NCBI GenBank assembly: GCA_021741285.1 | Contig: JAIOYD010000036.1 | Coordinates: 1-9,765, forward strand | Length of the DNA stretch: 9,765 bases | Direction of reading: 5' to 3' | Origin: Rickettsiaceae bacterium | GTDB taxonomy: Bacteria; Pseudomonadota; Alphaproteobacteria; Rickettsiales; Rickettsiaceae | Part shown: positions 1-7,430 of the stretch, piece by piece | Position numbering within the stretch: position 1 is the stretch's first letter | How the letters are laid out: every line of letters begins with the position of its first letter | Notes under the pieces: model-generated | The model's database searches: none | Seen by the model: the letters and a program-made list of their open reading frames with translations, nothing else | What the model was told of the DNA's origin: nothing | Made by a program: the position numbers and the translations under genes

Positions 1-1098
1 TGGTATTTGCCAATCTAATTCACGATTTAAGTCTCTTACAGACACTGACCCATCAATAATAAATGACCGATCGGATAGTTTAGTAATCTTCTGGTTGCCA
101 GCATCGTGCTCGTCATAAATTTGTCCAACAATCTCTTCCAGAATGTCTTCCATAGTAACAATGCCCTGTAAATCTCCATACTCATCAACAACGCATGCTA
201 AGTGCGTTTGCCCCTCTCTAAACATATTAAGCTGCTGCACAACTAAAGAATTATCTGGTACAAACACGGGCGTACTGAGCAAATCCTGTATGTTTATTTC
301 ATTTGCTTTATTCTTTCTAGAATGATGAATTTTATTCATCAAATCTTTGACATGAAGAATACCAATTATATTATCGCTATTACCTTGCCAAAATGGAAAT
401 CGACTATGCCTAGAGCTAAGAACGGTGTCTATTACTTTCTCAGTTGGAGTATCAATATCAATAGCCATAATTTTACTTCTATGAACCATAATATCACAAA
501 TCGTCATATTCCTAATATTTAGAATACCGCCCAGCATATCTCGATCGTCTTTAAATACATTTCCTTCATGCATGTGATGTTCTATTACTCCCCGCACCTC
601 ATCTTCTGCAGATACTTTCTGCTTTAGATCTATACGAAAAATAAAGCAAAACCCTTTAGTTATATATAAAAGCAAAATATTCATTGGCTCTAGTATTTTC
701 AATACAACCAATAAGGCAGGAGTAGCAAGTAATGCTATTTTTTCTGATTTTACCACTGCAATAGCTTTAGGCACTACTTCAGAAAAGACTATAATCATAA
801 ACGACATTACAACAGCTGAGATGGCTGTCCCCAGATCATCACCAAAATATTCAATAAATATTCCTGTAGAAATAGTAGTACATATAGTGTTGGCGATACT
901 ATTCCCAATGAGGAGAGTGCTAATTACTTTTTCCTTTATCTTCAAAATTCCAAGCAGCAATTCTGCTCTCTTGTTTCCTTCTGATTTAAGTTTCTGAATA
1001 AGGCCTGGAGAAGTAGCGGTGATTGCAGTTTCAGCTGCTGAAATAAAGCCTGCTATACAAAGCAAACCGAGAACGAAAGATACAACAAGGATTATCAT
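1..1098 (-). CDS. CorB/HlyC-family CNNM (DUF21) transmembrane protein with CBS pair, 3'-truncated by window edge
   Basis: Reading the minus strand from ATG at 1098 gives 366 uninterrupted codons running off the window at base 1. The N-terminal part (about residues 1-150) is a DUF21/CNNM membrane domain with hydrophobic stretches near 1-22, 58-83, 90-114 and 120-148, and family-like motifs FISAAETAI (18-26), GNSIANT (65-71) and SEVVPKAIA (106-114). A tandem CBS pair follows (about 195-257 and 265-325), including VVDEYGDLQGIVTMEDILEE (303-322). The start of the C-terminal CorC/HlyC domain (IIDGSVSVRDLN) is visible before the cut. Such proteins are inner-membrane and linked to Mg2+/Co2+ export or haemolysin annotation. 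The DUF21 domain separates it from the short, membrane-domain-free TlyC of Rickettsia. The family usually has about 410-430 residues, so some 50 codons are missing. No clear Shine-Dalgarno precedes the ATG. The substrate is inferred from the family only. Confidence 0.9.
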   Translation of the reverse strand, partial: MIILVVSFVLGLLCIAGFISAAETAITATSPGLIQKLKSEGNKRAELLLGILKIKEKVISTLLIGNSIANTICTTISTGIFIEYFGDDLGTAISAVVMSFMIIVFSEVVPKAIAVVKSEKIALLATPALLVVLKILEPMNILLLYITKGFCFIFRIDLKQKVSAEDEVRGVIEHHMHEGNVFKDDRDMLGGILNIRNMTICDIMVHRSKIMAIDIDTPTEKVIDTVLSSRHSRFPFWQGNSDNIIGILHVKDLMNKIHHSRKNKANEINIQDLLSTPVFVPDNSLVVQQLNMFREGQTHLACVVDEYGDLQGIVTMEDILEEIVGQIYDEHDAGNQKITKLSDRSFIIDGSVSVRDLNRELDWQIP

Positions 1099-1135
1099 TA
1101 AATTTATTTTTTTAAAAAATCAGTTACTGAATTCC

Positions 1136-1165
1136 AATTTAATTGATATCATCTATCATTGACAA
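1136..1165 (-). promoter_or_regulatory. Candidate promoter for the CorB-like gene
   Basis: On the minus strand TTGTCA (1165-1160, 5/6 to the -35 consensus) is followed by an 18-bp spacer and TAAATT (1141-1136, 4/6 to the -10). This would start transcription about 30 bases before the ATG at 1098. On the plus strand the same bases give a perfect TTGACA (1159-1164) pointing to thyX, but no good -10 lies at the right distance. The call is pattern-based only. Confidence 0.35.
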
Positions 1166-1198
1166 GAAATTTTAGCGAATATCTCCCAAATATCTAGT

Positions 1199-1204
1199 AA
1201 AGGA
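1199..1204 (+). promoter_or_regulatory. Shine-Dalgarno of thyX
   Basis: AAAGGA lies 9 bases before the thyX ATG at 1214. It is the clearest ribosome binding site in the window and fixes this start, since most other genes here lack an obvious one. Confidence 0.6.
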
Positions 1205-1213
1205 AATACTTAT

Positions 1214-2137
1214 ATGGCAAAAAATGATGAACTTCATGAACTTTTACAAACTAAAAATACAACAAAAAGAGCAACAGTGCAAGCCCTCGAAGAGATCTTA
1301 TACACCCCGATTCCTGTTCTTGACCATGGATTTATCCGTGTAGTTGACTATATGGGTGATGACAGCTCGATAGTACAAGCTGCTCGAGTATCTTATGGAA
1401 GAGGTACAAAGAAAAGTCTTGAAGACAAAGGGTTGATCAATTATCTGATGCGACATAGACATACTACGCCATTTGAAATGTGCGATATAAAATTTCATAT
1501 TAAATTACCAATATTTATTGCAAGACAATGGATTCGTCACAGAACTGCAAGCGTAAACGAGTATTCAGCACGGTATTCTATCTTAAGTAACGAATTTTAT
1601 GTTCCTGAAAAATCAAACCTGAGCCCGCAATCAAAGATTAATAAGCAAGGTCGTAGCACGGACACAGTTCCTGATGAAGTAGCGGATCGAGTTTTATCAA
1701 TAATAAAAAATGATTCTGTAAATTGCTATAACCATTACGTTGAAATGATGAATGAAGACGCAGCGGGCAATGTTATCGATGAAAATAATATAGGTATTAC
1801 CAGAGAGTTAGCCAGGATTAACCTCACACTCAATACCTATACTGAATGGTACTGGAAAATTAATTTACATAACTTATTGCACTTTCTTGCACTTAGGGCA
1901 GATCCTCATGCTCAATATGAAATCAGAGTGTATGCACAAGCAATGCTTGATGTAGTTAAAGCTTGGGTACCGTACGCTTACGAAGCGTTTGAAGAACATA
2001 AGATGTATGCTACATCAATTTCTCGAAAAGGCATGGAAGTTATTCGTCAAATGATTACCGGTAAAAAAATTGACCAAGAATCAAGTGGCATGAGTAAAAG
2101 AGAATGGGGCGAGTTGATGGTAAGCTTAAAATTATAG
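1214..2137 (+). CDS. thyX: Flavin-dependent thymidylate synthase ThyX
   Basis: The 307-residue protein converts dUMP to dTMP using FAD, NADPH and methylenetetrahydrofolate, the route used by bacteria lacking ThyA. The diagnostic ThyX motif RHRX7S is intact (RHR at 108-110, S118, within [15 protein letters not shown]). The second conserved block follows at about 201-238: [26 protein letters not shown], then AQYEIR carrying the Arg expected to contact dUMP. It is about 50-80 residues longer than the short archetypal ThyX (for example about 220 in Thermotoga), with the extra in a roughly 35-residue N-terminal lead, an insert near 130-165 and the C-terminus. This is usual for alphaproteobacterial ThyX. 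The start has a good Shine-Dalgarno at 1199-1204. It is followed after 15 bp by miaA on the same strand, so the two are probably cotranscribed. All key residues are present and the gene looks functional. Confidence 0.96.
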   Translation: MAKNDELHELLQTKNTTKRATVQALEEILYTPIPVLDHGFIRVVDYMGDDSSIVQAARVSYGRGTKKSLEDKGLINYLMRHRHTTPFEMCDIKFHIKLPIFIARQWIRHRTASVNEYSARYSILSNEFYVPEKSNLSPQSKINKQGRSTDTVPDEVADRVLSIIKNDSVNCYNHYVEMMNEDAAGNVIDENNIGITRELARINLTLNTYTEWYWKINLHNLLHFLALRADPHAQYEIRVYAQAMLDVVKAWVPYAYEAFEEHKMYATSISRKGMEVIRQMITGKKIDQESSGMSKREWGELMVSLKL

Positions 2138-2152
2138 TGCTTGCATAAAATA

Positions 2153-3073
2153 ATGAAAAAGGCAGTTATAATTTGTGGCCCAACCGCCAGCGGCAAAACT
2201 AATTTTGCACATGAATTTGCACGCAAAAATAACGGTGAGGTTATCAATGCTGACTCGATGCAAATATATCAGCAATTGCCAATTATCACGGCTTCACCTT
2301 CTCCGGAACTAAAACAAGATTTGCCATACCATTTATATAATTTTCTAGATATCGACACTGAGTTTTCAGCAGCAAAATACACCAACGCTGCTAGTTTATC
2401 TATTCGGGAAATATCCCATAGAGATAAATTGCCTATAATCGTCGGGGGCAGCGGCATGTATATCAACATGTTAATATACGGCTTTAGTTCCATACCAGAT
2501 ATCACTAATGACGTACGATCTCAGGCAAGAACTCTTCATAAAGAGCTAGGTTCCGAGATATTTTTTAACCTTCTAGAAACAATAGACCCTGAGGTCGTAA
2601 AAACGCTCAAGGTTGGTGATACACAAAGGGTAATCAGAGCTTATGAAGTAGTAAAGCAATGTGGTAAATCTATCCTGCATTATCAGGCTCAAAAGAGCAC
2701 TCTTCCCTTACCCGAGTTTGACTTTGATATAATAGCACTAATGCCAGAGAGGAATTTTCTTTACGAAACATGCAACAGTCGTTTCTTGGCACTACTAAAT
2801 GAAGGGGCTATTGAGGAAATACGATCAGTCCATCAACAATATCCTAGCTTAAACACAACAGCTATGAAGGCTCTTGGGGTACAAGAAATTATAGCATATA
2901 CAAAAGGAGAGATTACTAAACAAAAAGCAATTGACCTTGCTACCGCTAAAACTAGACAATATGCAAAACGACAATGTACTTGGTTTAACAACCAGATAAA
3001 AACAAAGCGAATGATAAAATTTAGTAACTTTACTGAATACACCTCATTAATGAATAACATACCCCCCCTGTAA
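2153..3073 (+). CDS. miaA: tRNA dimethylallyltransferase MiaA
   Basis: The 306-residue protein transfers a dimethylallyl group from DMAPP to N6 of A37 in tRNAs reading UNN codons, the first step toward ms2i6A. Seen in order: P-loop GPTASGKT (9-16), substrate motif DSMQIYQ (34-40) with LPIITASPS after it, GGSGMYI (98-104), DTQRVIRAYEV (146-156), MKALGVQEI (218-226) and TRQYAKRQCTWF (267-278), all typical of MiaA. Length matches the family (about 300). An in-frame TTG at 2141 would add MHKI, but the ATG at 2153 gives the canonical start MKKAVIICGPTASGKT and is preferred. No strong Shine-Dalgarno is visible, and translation may be coupled to thyX 15 bp upstream. The end of the gene has a run of seven C (3062-3068), unusual in this A+T-rich DNA, encoding the terminal Pro-Pro. 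The gene converges on the regulator gene at 3240-3917. Confidence 0.96.
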   Translation: MKKAVIICGPTASGKTNFAHEFARKNNGEVINADSMQIYQQLPIITASPSPELKQDLPYHLYNFLDIDTEFSAAKYTNAASLSIREISHRDKLPIIVGGSGMYINMLIYGFSSIPDITNDVRSQARTLHKELGSEIFFNLLETIDPEVVKTLKVGDTQRVIRAYEVVKQCGKSILHYQAQKSTLPLPEFDFDIIALMPERNFLYETCNSRFLALLNEGAIEEIRSVHQQYPSLNTTAMKALGVQEIIAYTKGEITKQKAIDLATAKTRQYAKRQCTWFNNQIKTKRMIKFSNFTEYTSLMNNIPPL

Positions 3074-3087
3074 AAATCAGACTATAG

Positions 3088-3184
3088 TTAATTCAGATGA
3101 ATTTGATGCCGGGCGCGAGGATACGAAGCCTATAGATAATAGGCGAATGACGAGCAACGATGCACGCAAGTTCATATCAATTAA
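3088..3184. repeat. 97-bp imperfect palindrome (possible Rickettsia-type palindromic element)
   Basis: The outer arms 3088-3105 and 3167-3184 match in inverted orientation at 15 of 18 positions, including GAATTTG (3099-3105) against CAAGTTC (3167-3173) with one G-U pair. A perfect central stem GCCTAT (3128-3133) / ATAGGC (3139-3144) has a 5-base loop, and both stem systems share the same centre (3136). The bases between the arms (3106-3166) are about 54% G+C by hand count, far above the surroundings. It lies between the converging miaA and regulator genes, where it could also terminate transcription from both sides. Size, symmetry and composition resemble Rickettsia palindromic elements, but I cannot assign it to a named family. 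Confidence 0.6.
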
Positions 3185-3239
3185 TTATAATAAATTTCTA
3201 AGCAAAACTTCTGCATCCATGTTACAAAAGGTTCTTAGA

Positions 3240-3917
3240 TCACTTCAAGCTATCAATAGCAAGAAAACAACTTGAGTTTTTTATTTCCAACAGACCAGGG
3301 GGAAGTTTTTGTTTTAGCTTATAAAGATGTGTTTCAACCGTATTAGATTCAGCATCTTGGTGATAATTCCATACCTCCTGACGTAGATAATCGTTTTTAG
3401 CAAGATGACCTTCTACACACAATAACTTTTTGAATAAATCATTTTCTTTATCTGTTAAAAAAATAGATTTATCGTCTGAGGAAAGTCTGCCAAGCTGCTG
3501 GCTATACACCCAATCTTTATTAATACTACAAAACAAATTTTTACCATCTTGATATTTCTCAATGGTATGGATTAAGTCTATTAATTTAAAAGGCTTAGGA
3601 CAGTATATTTCATTTGCAGATATTTTATTATTGGTACAATTGATCAATATATTTATTCGGAAGATAGGTATTTCCTGTTTACACAGCGTCTTATCAACAA
3701 TCAATACATCAACCTTACCAAGAGAGTTAATATAATTTTTGCTGTCCGTCTTAATTAACTCAATTCTACAACTAACATTATCAACTAGAGCTTCATAAAT
3801 GAAGGTATTATCACTTACTACAGCAACAAGTTTAGTGCTAAGGTTGGGTTTTTCCATAATTACAATCTGTTTACTCAAATCGTGTCTTGGTAAAGAAATT
3901 ATACCAAACTCAATCAC
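3240..3917 (-). CDS. OmpR/PhoB-type winged-helix regulator with degenerate receiver domain
   Basis: The 225-residue protein has a C-terminal winged helix (about 153-222): [14 protein letters not shown], then [10 protein letters not shown] and [15 protein letters not shown], matching the recognition-helix region of OmpR/PhoB DNA-binding domains. Residues 27-123 resemble a response-regulator receiver: a beta-1-like strand KLVAVVSDN, a possible phospho-acceptor D75 in VDVLIVDKT, and K108 in CPKPF. The acidic pair after beta-1 is reduced to Ser35-Asp36, so phosphorylation is doubtful. The GTG start at 3917 overlaps the TGA of trhO (GTGA), suggesting translational coupling. An alternative ATG at 3857 (residue 21) would give 205 residues beginning just before the receiver fold and is also plausible; neither start has a clear Shine-Dalgarno. 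No histidine kinase lies nearby, so it is an orphan in this window. Target genes are unknown. Confidence 0.85.
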   Translation of the reverse strand: MIEFGIISLPRHDLSKQIVIMEKPNLSTKLVAVVSDNTFIYEALVDNVSCRIELIKTDSKNYINSLGKVDVLIVDKTLCKQEIPIFRINILINCTNNKISANEIYCPKPFKLIDLIHTIEKYQDGKNLFCSINKDWVYSQQLGRLSSDDKSIFLTDKENDLFKKLLCVEGHLAKNDYLRQEVWNYHQDAESNTVETHLYKLKQKLPPGLLEIKNSSCFLAIDSLK

Positions 3918-4696
3918 TTGTTATAACTTACGCTTTTTGCTGTCTGTCCACTCTCAACCCAAAAGCCGTCTGAAGGAGAAAGAGATGACGAAACTGCTCC
4001 TCTGTCGTCAAAAACAAAACACTCTCCTTGCCAGGTGCCATTAGCATTTTTTGTATCTTCAAGGTATTGTAAAATCCCTCCTTTCAGATGATATACTTCT
4101 TCTACTCCAAGTTTTCGAAGTAGTGCGGTAGATTTTTCACATCTAATACCACCGGTGCAATACATTGCTACTTTCTTATCCTTTAATAAATCCATGTGAT
4201 TTATCGCCCATTCTGGGAACTCTCGGAAAGTCTTAGTTTTCGGATCAACTGCACCTTCAAATACTCCAACTTTTACCTCATAATCGTTACGAGTATCGAT
4301 AGTAATGACATCACTTCTCTTAATAAAATTATCCCAATCACAGGTGTCTATATAATCCCCTTTTAATTTCTCAACATCTAGCTCACCGTATTTGAGTGCC
4401 ACAATTTCTTCTTTTATTTTTACTTTGATTCTAGAAAAGGGCTGCTCGTCACAGTAATTAATTTTTATATTAATATCTTTTGCACCAGTTATCTTCCTAA
4501 TTTCTTCCACTACGAATATAACGTTTGCTTCTAATCCTGAGATCGAACCATTAAAGCCCTCAAAAGCCACAAGAACTGTCCCTCGAACATATTTCTTCTT
4601 CGTTACTAATAAAATCTTTGGTAGCAGAATCGCCGGATCTTCTATATTGGTAAAACTATAAAAACTTAATACAGCAATTTTATTTTCATCACTCAT
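3914..4696 (-). CDS. trhO: tRNA uridine(34) hydroxylase TrhO (rhodanese-domain, UPF0176/YceA family)
   Basis: The 260-residue protein belongs to the family that hydroxylates U34 of certain tRNAs to ho5U using oxygen, the first step toward cmo5U/mo5U wobble bases. An N-terminal acylphosphatase-like part (1-95) begins with [15 protein letters not shown] and contains [16 protein letters not shown] (39-54). The rhodanese domain (about 115-218) contains [20 protein letters not shown] (130-149) and the family signature [10 protein letters not shown], with the presumed catalytic Cys180 and Cys186. The C-terminal tail has the typical [11 protein letters not shown] (222-232). Length fits the family. 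The next gene's GTG overlaps its stop by 4 bp, so this is the first gene of a two-gene transcription unit. No Shine-Dalgarno is visible before ATG 4696. A candidate extended -10 lies about 70 bp upstream. With MiaA, it is the second tRNA anticodon-loop modification enzyme in the window. Confidence 0.93.
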   Translation of the reverse strand: MSDENKIAVLSFYSFTNIEDPAILLPKILLVTKKKYVRGTVLVAFEGFNGSISGLEANVIFVVEEIRKITGAKDINIKINYCDEQPFSRIKVKIKEEIVALKYGELDVEKLKGDYIDTCDWDNFIKRSDVITIDTRNDYEVKVGVFEGAVDPKTKTFREFPEWAINHMDLLKDKKVAMYCTGGIRCEKSTALLRKLGVEEVYHLKGGILQYLEDTKNANGTWQGECFVFDDRGAVSSSLSPSDGFWVESGQTAKSVSYNK

Positions 4697-5138
4697 TTTT
4701 TTATTTTGGTTTCAATTAATCTATTCTAGAAGGATATTTTTTTATATTTAATTTTTGATGATATTATATCAGATCTTTTCCAATTATTGTAGATAATTAA
4801 ATGTTAGGTCTCAGCAATGCTTACTAGATACCTAGCTTTTATCAGTCGAGTTTTTATAAAATGTGTCCTAGCGAACAGATTAGAAAGCAGCATTATCAGA
4901 CCAGATATGGATGACTAACCCCTATGATACTAATAAGCCGGCTTTTAACTTTATAGTTAGAAACATAAGTAATACCCACAAAATTTGGTACTTATTAGAG
5001 TTCTTTCTAAACTTGCTAATGAAGAGCAAGTGCTAGGAGTCTACGAAGCACAATATCGCAGCATACCCAAAGTACGTGAGGATCTGAGCACCAGAATGAT
5101 AACGCAATTGCCTTCAATAGTAGAGTTTCGAAAGAACT
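4697..5138. other. 442-bp intergenic region between trhO and degP
   Basis: This gap holds the candidate trhO promoter near 4763-4771 and most of the palindromic element at 4996-5141. Between about 4800 and 4990 I see no credible ORF with family features, no tRNA-like fold and no convincing terminator. A 10-bp perfect palindrome AAGCCGGCTT (4935-4944) has no room for a loop and no clear T-tract. The stretch may be decayed DNA, as is common in reduced rickettsial genomes. Confidence 0.5.
4763..4771 (-). promoter_or_regulatory. Candidate extended -10 promoter for trhO and the regulator
   Basis: On the minus strand TGATATAAT (4771-4763) is a perfect -10 hexamer with the TGn extension. No good -35 is present 16-18 bp upstream, which the extended -10 can partly make up for. 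Transcription would begin near 4756, leaving a leader of about 60 bases. Confidence 0.4.
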
Positions 5139-5141
5139 CTA
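4996..5141. repeat. 146-bp palindromic element with 12-bp perfect terminal inverted repeats
   Basis: TAGAGTTCTTTC at 4996-5007 is the exact inverse of GAAAGAACTCTA at 5130-5141. Similarity continues inward: the 38-base arms 4996-5033 and 5104-5141 align with about 32 matches, including the blocks AAACT, CTAnTGAAG and GCAAnTGC. The middle is less symmetric. The right terminus supplies the TAG stop of degP (5139-5141, minus strand). One plus-strand frame stays open from about 4985 to 5167, starting at TTG, but its peptide matches nothing I recognise. The structure resembles a rickettsial palindromic element or a small MITE; no flanking target duplication is clear. As RNA at the degP 3' end it would fold into a long hairpin. 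Confidence 0.65.
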
Positions 5142-6563
5142 TTTTATGGGCATGGCAACAAACATAGTAAATTCACGCCGTCTAACAAGAAGCACTACGT
5201 TCTTTTTATTGCCATTTTTTATCCTTTCATACACATTATTAAATTGCTCAACGTCATTTATATATTCCTGATTAATAGCCATAACCAAGTCTCCTATACG
5301 TAAATCAAAATTTAACTCTTGAGATATTTCTGTAACCACTACACCTTTACTATTCTGTTCCAATCCAAATTTAGAAATGACCATTGGTGAAATATTACTA
5401 AATGTCACCCCTCCTTTTTCTTTTGTCGATTCTACTGGCATTGCTTCATCTTCCTGTGGTTCTAGATCAACTATTTGAGCCACTATAGTCATAGGATTCC
5501 CATCTCTAATAACAGTGAGTTTTACTTTTTCCCCAATATGACAATCAGCAACAAAAAGTTGCAATTTTCTAGAATTTAAAACTATTTTTCCATTAAATTC
5601 TGTAATCAAATCACTGCGCTTTAAACCCGCTTTGGCTCCAGAACCACCAGAGCGAACACTTACAACTAATACTCCATATGTCTTACTAAGAGACAAAGCC
5701 TCTGCTAATTCCTTGGTGACCTGCTGCACCGCAATATCAAGCCTTCCACGACTAATTTTTCCTTTTTCTTTCAGCTGATTTACAATGTCTTTTACAGTAT
5801 TGGAAGGAATGGCAAATCCAATACCAATATTTGTTCCTCCATTAATATCGGGAACAGAAGTGTTCAAACCAATAACTTTACCTTCAACATTAAATAATGG
5901 TCCGCCAGAGTTTCCTGTATTGATTGCCGCATCAGTTTGGATAAAATCATCAACCAACTCATCTTGGTTCATTCCCAAATCTCTTCCTTTGGAAGATATA
6001 ATACCCGTGGTAACTGTCCCACCAAAACCAAGGGGATTACCTATAGCGATCACTACATCACCAATCCTAGCTTTAGTAGAATCTCCAAAATCCACAAAAG
6101 GTAATTTTTGTTTTACATCAATTTTTAGCAAAGCTAGATCTGTTTTGGGATCAGTACCCACAATTTTTGCTGGAAATTCGGTATTATCTGAGAGTTTTAC
6201 ATATATCTCATCAGAACCAGTAACCACGTGATCGTTAGTAATTATATGCCCCTCTTCATCTAGAATAAATCCAGACCCTAAAGCTAAAGCACTTTTACTA
6301 CTATATAACTCATCAAAAGAAAAGGGCACATTAAATTTCTCAAAGAAATCATTGAACCTATCAAGCGGTAGTATTTCAGGCAACACCGATCCTTTTTGAT
6401 TAGTTTCGTTGTTATATTTAACCGTATAGATATTGACAACCGTAGGCATCAATGGCTCTATAATATCGGCAAAACTAGTTATTTGTACAGGGATAGCAGC
6501 TATTGCTCTAACTTCGCAAAATAATCCTAAAATAATAAATGTAAGTATCTTTAAAATTTTCAT
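5139..6563 (-). CDS. degP: Periplasmic serine endoprotease DegP/HtrA family (Do-like)
   Basis: The 474-residue protein degrades or refolds misfolded envelope proteins in the periplasm. An N-terminal Sec signal (about 1-22, LKILTFIILGLFCEVRAIAA) is followed by a trypsin-like domain with the full catalytic triad: His112 (ITNDHVVTG), Asp142 (DPKTDLALLKI) and Ser219 (TGNSGGPLFN). PDZ1 spans about 275-370 and PDZ2 about 385-470, the DegP/DegQ architecture and length. The junction into PDZ1 reads SRGRLDIAVQ where many homologues have RGWLGV. It is the last gene of hflK-hflC-degP, starting 8 bp after the hflC stop, with a weak Shine-Dalgarno (GGAAAG, 11 bases before ATG 6563). The TAG stop belongs to the terminal repeat of the palindromic element at 4996-5141, so the C-terminus may have been set by insertion of that element. 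In Rickettsia such genes are usually called htrA. Confidence 0.95.
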   Translation of the reverse strand: MKILKILTFIILGLFCEVRAIAAIPVQITSFADIIEPLMPTVVNIYTVKYNNETNQKGSVLPEILPLDRFNDFFEKFNVPFSFDELYSSKSALALGSGFILDEEGHIITNDHVVTGSDEIYVKLSDNTEFPAKIVGTDPKTDLALLKIDVKQKLPFVDFGDSTKARIGDVVIAIGNPLGFGGTVTTGIISSKGRDLGMNQDELVDDFIQTDAAINTGNSGGPLFNVEGKVIGLNTSVPDINGGTNIGIGFAIPSNTVKDIVNQLKEKGKISRGRLDIAVQQVTKELAEALSLSKTYGVLVVSVRSGGSGAKAGLKRSDLITEFNGKIVLNSRKLQLFVADCHIGEKVKLTVIRDGNPMTIVAQIVDLEPQEDEAMPVESTKEKGGVTFSNISPMVISKFGLEQNSKGVVVTEISQELNFDLRIGDLVMAINQEYINDVEQFNNVYERIKNGNKKNVVLLVRRREFTMFVAMPIK

Positions 6564-6571
6564 ACTATAAT

Positions 6572-7429
6572 TTACTTTCCAATTTGTAAGTACCTAAAAA
6601 ATTCGGCCTTAGGCGATAAAACAAACTGGGTATTTTCTTTGCTTAAGGACGATTTATAGGCCACTAATGAACGATAAAATTTGTAAAACTCCGGATCCTT
6701 AGAATAAGCTATATTATACAATTTAGCTGCCTCTGAATCTCCCTCACCCTTAGTTTTTTGAGCCTTCATATATGCTTCAGCTAATATAATCTTATTGTCT
6801 TTATCAGCACGCGCTTTTATTCTTGCTGATTCTTCTGCCCCTTCAGCCCTGATTTGTTTAGCCTCTTTATATCTTTCTGTCTTCATTCTCTGATAAATAG
6901 CATCGCTGTTTTCAGTAGGTAAATCAGATTTTAAGATTCTAACATCTATAATTTTTATACCAAATAGGGCGGCTTCTTTATGAACCAAATCTCTAATCTG
7001 TTGCATTAAATTCGCTCGTTGCTCAGTAAGCAAAGTGTTAAGTGGGAATCGTCCAATAACAGTCCTCATCGCCGATTCTAAAATCTTATTCAAACGCAAA
7101 TTAGCTCCAGAATAATTATGAACAGTTTTGATAAACATGACCGGTTCAATTATCTTGTATTTGGCAAAAGCATCTACTATAAGCCTTTTTTCATCCGAAG
7201 CAGTTAGCTCTTTTTCCTCTGCACTGACATTCAAAATTCTTTTATCCAGAAATTGTACATTTTGAATAAAAGGAACTTTAATATTCAGACCAGGGTTTTC
7301 AACAATCCTTACAGCTTCACCAAACTGAAACACCACTCCGATTTCTTTCTGATCAACAGTAAAGAGAGCTCCAGCCAAAATTATAATTAAACCAAATGAA
7401 GTTATGGCCGTTATATACAATTTATTCAT
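6572..7429 (-). CDS. hflC: SPFH-domain membrane protein HflC (FtsH modulator subunit)
   Basis: HflC pairs with HflK in a large inner-membrane SPFH assembly that in E. coli surrounds FtsH and modulates its proteolysis. The 285-residue protein has one N-terminal membrane anchor (about 6-24, ITAITSFGLIIILAGALF), an SPFH/band-7 domain (about 25-185: VDQKEIGVVFQFGEAVRIVE, PGLNIKVPF) and a helical stretch (190-245) ending in the HflC-like ILAEAYMKAQKTKGEGDSEA. The frame is open further upstream to 7504, but ATG 7429 gives the standard start MNKLYITAI and lies one base after the hflK stop, so it is preferred. It is shorter than E. coli HflC (334), as is usual in Rickettsiales. Tight spacing on both sides places it in an operon with hflK and degP. 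Confidence 0.94.
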   Translation of the reverse strand: MNKLYITAITSFGLIIILAGALFTVDQKEIGVVFQFGEAVRIVENPGLNIKVPFIQNVQFLDKRILNVSAEEKELTASDEKRLIVDAFAKYKIIEPVMFIKTVHNYSGANLRLNKILESAMRTVIGRFPLNTLLTEQRANLMQQIRDLVHKEAALFGIKIIDVRILKSDLPTENSDAIYQRMKTERYKEAKQIRAEGAEESARIKARADKDNKIILAEAYMKAQKTKGEGDSEAAKLYNIAYSKDPEFYKFYRSLVAYKSSLSKENTQFVLSPKAEFFRYLQIGK

Positions 7430-7430
7430 A

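Noticed and set aside
143..522. Two short plus-strand frames
   Set aside because: They lie antisense inside the continuous CBS-domain coding frame of the CorB-like gene and show no protein-like features.
2141..2152. TTG start for miaA
   Set aside because: It adds only MHKI before the canonical MKKAVIICGPTASGKT start and has no ribosome site of its own.
4935..4944. Palindrome AAGCCGGCTT as a terminator
   Set aside because: Ten self-complementary bases leave no proper loop and no convincing T-tract follows; the likely transcripts nearby are not placed to need it.
4985..5167. 60-codon plus-strand frame beginning at TTG
   Set aside because: It coincides with the palindromic element and runs into the degP 3' end antisense. 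It has no ATG, no ribosome site and no recognisable domain, so it is better explained by the element than as a gene.
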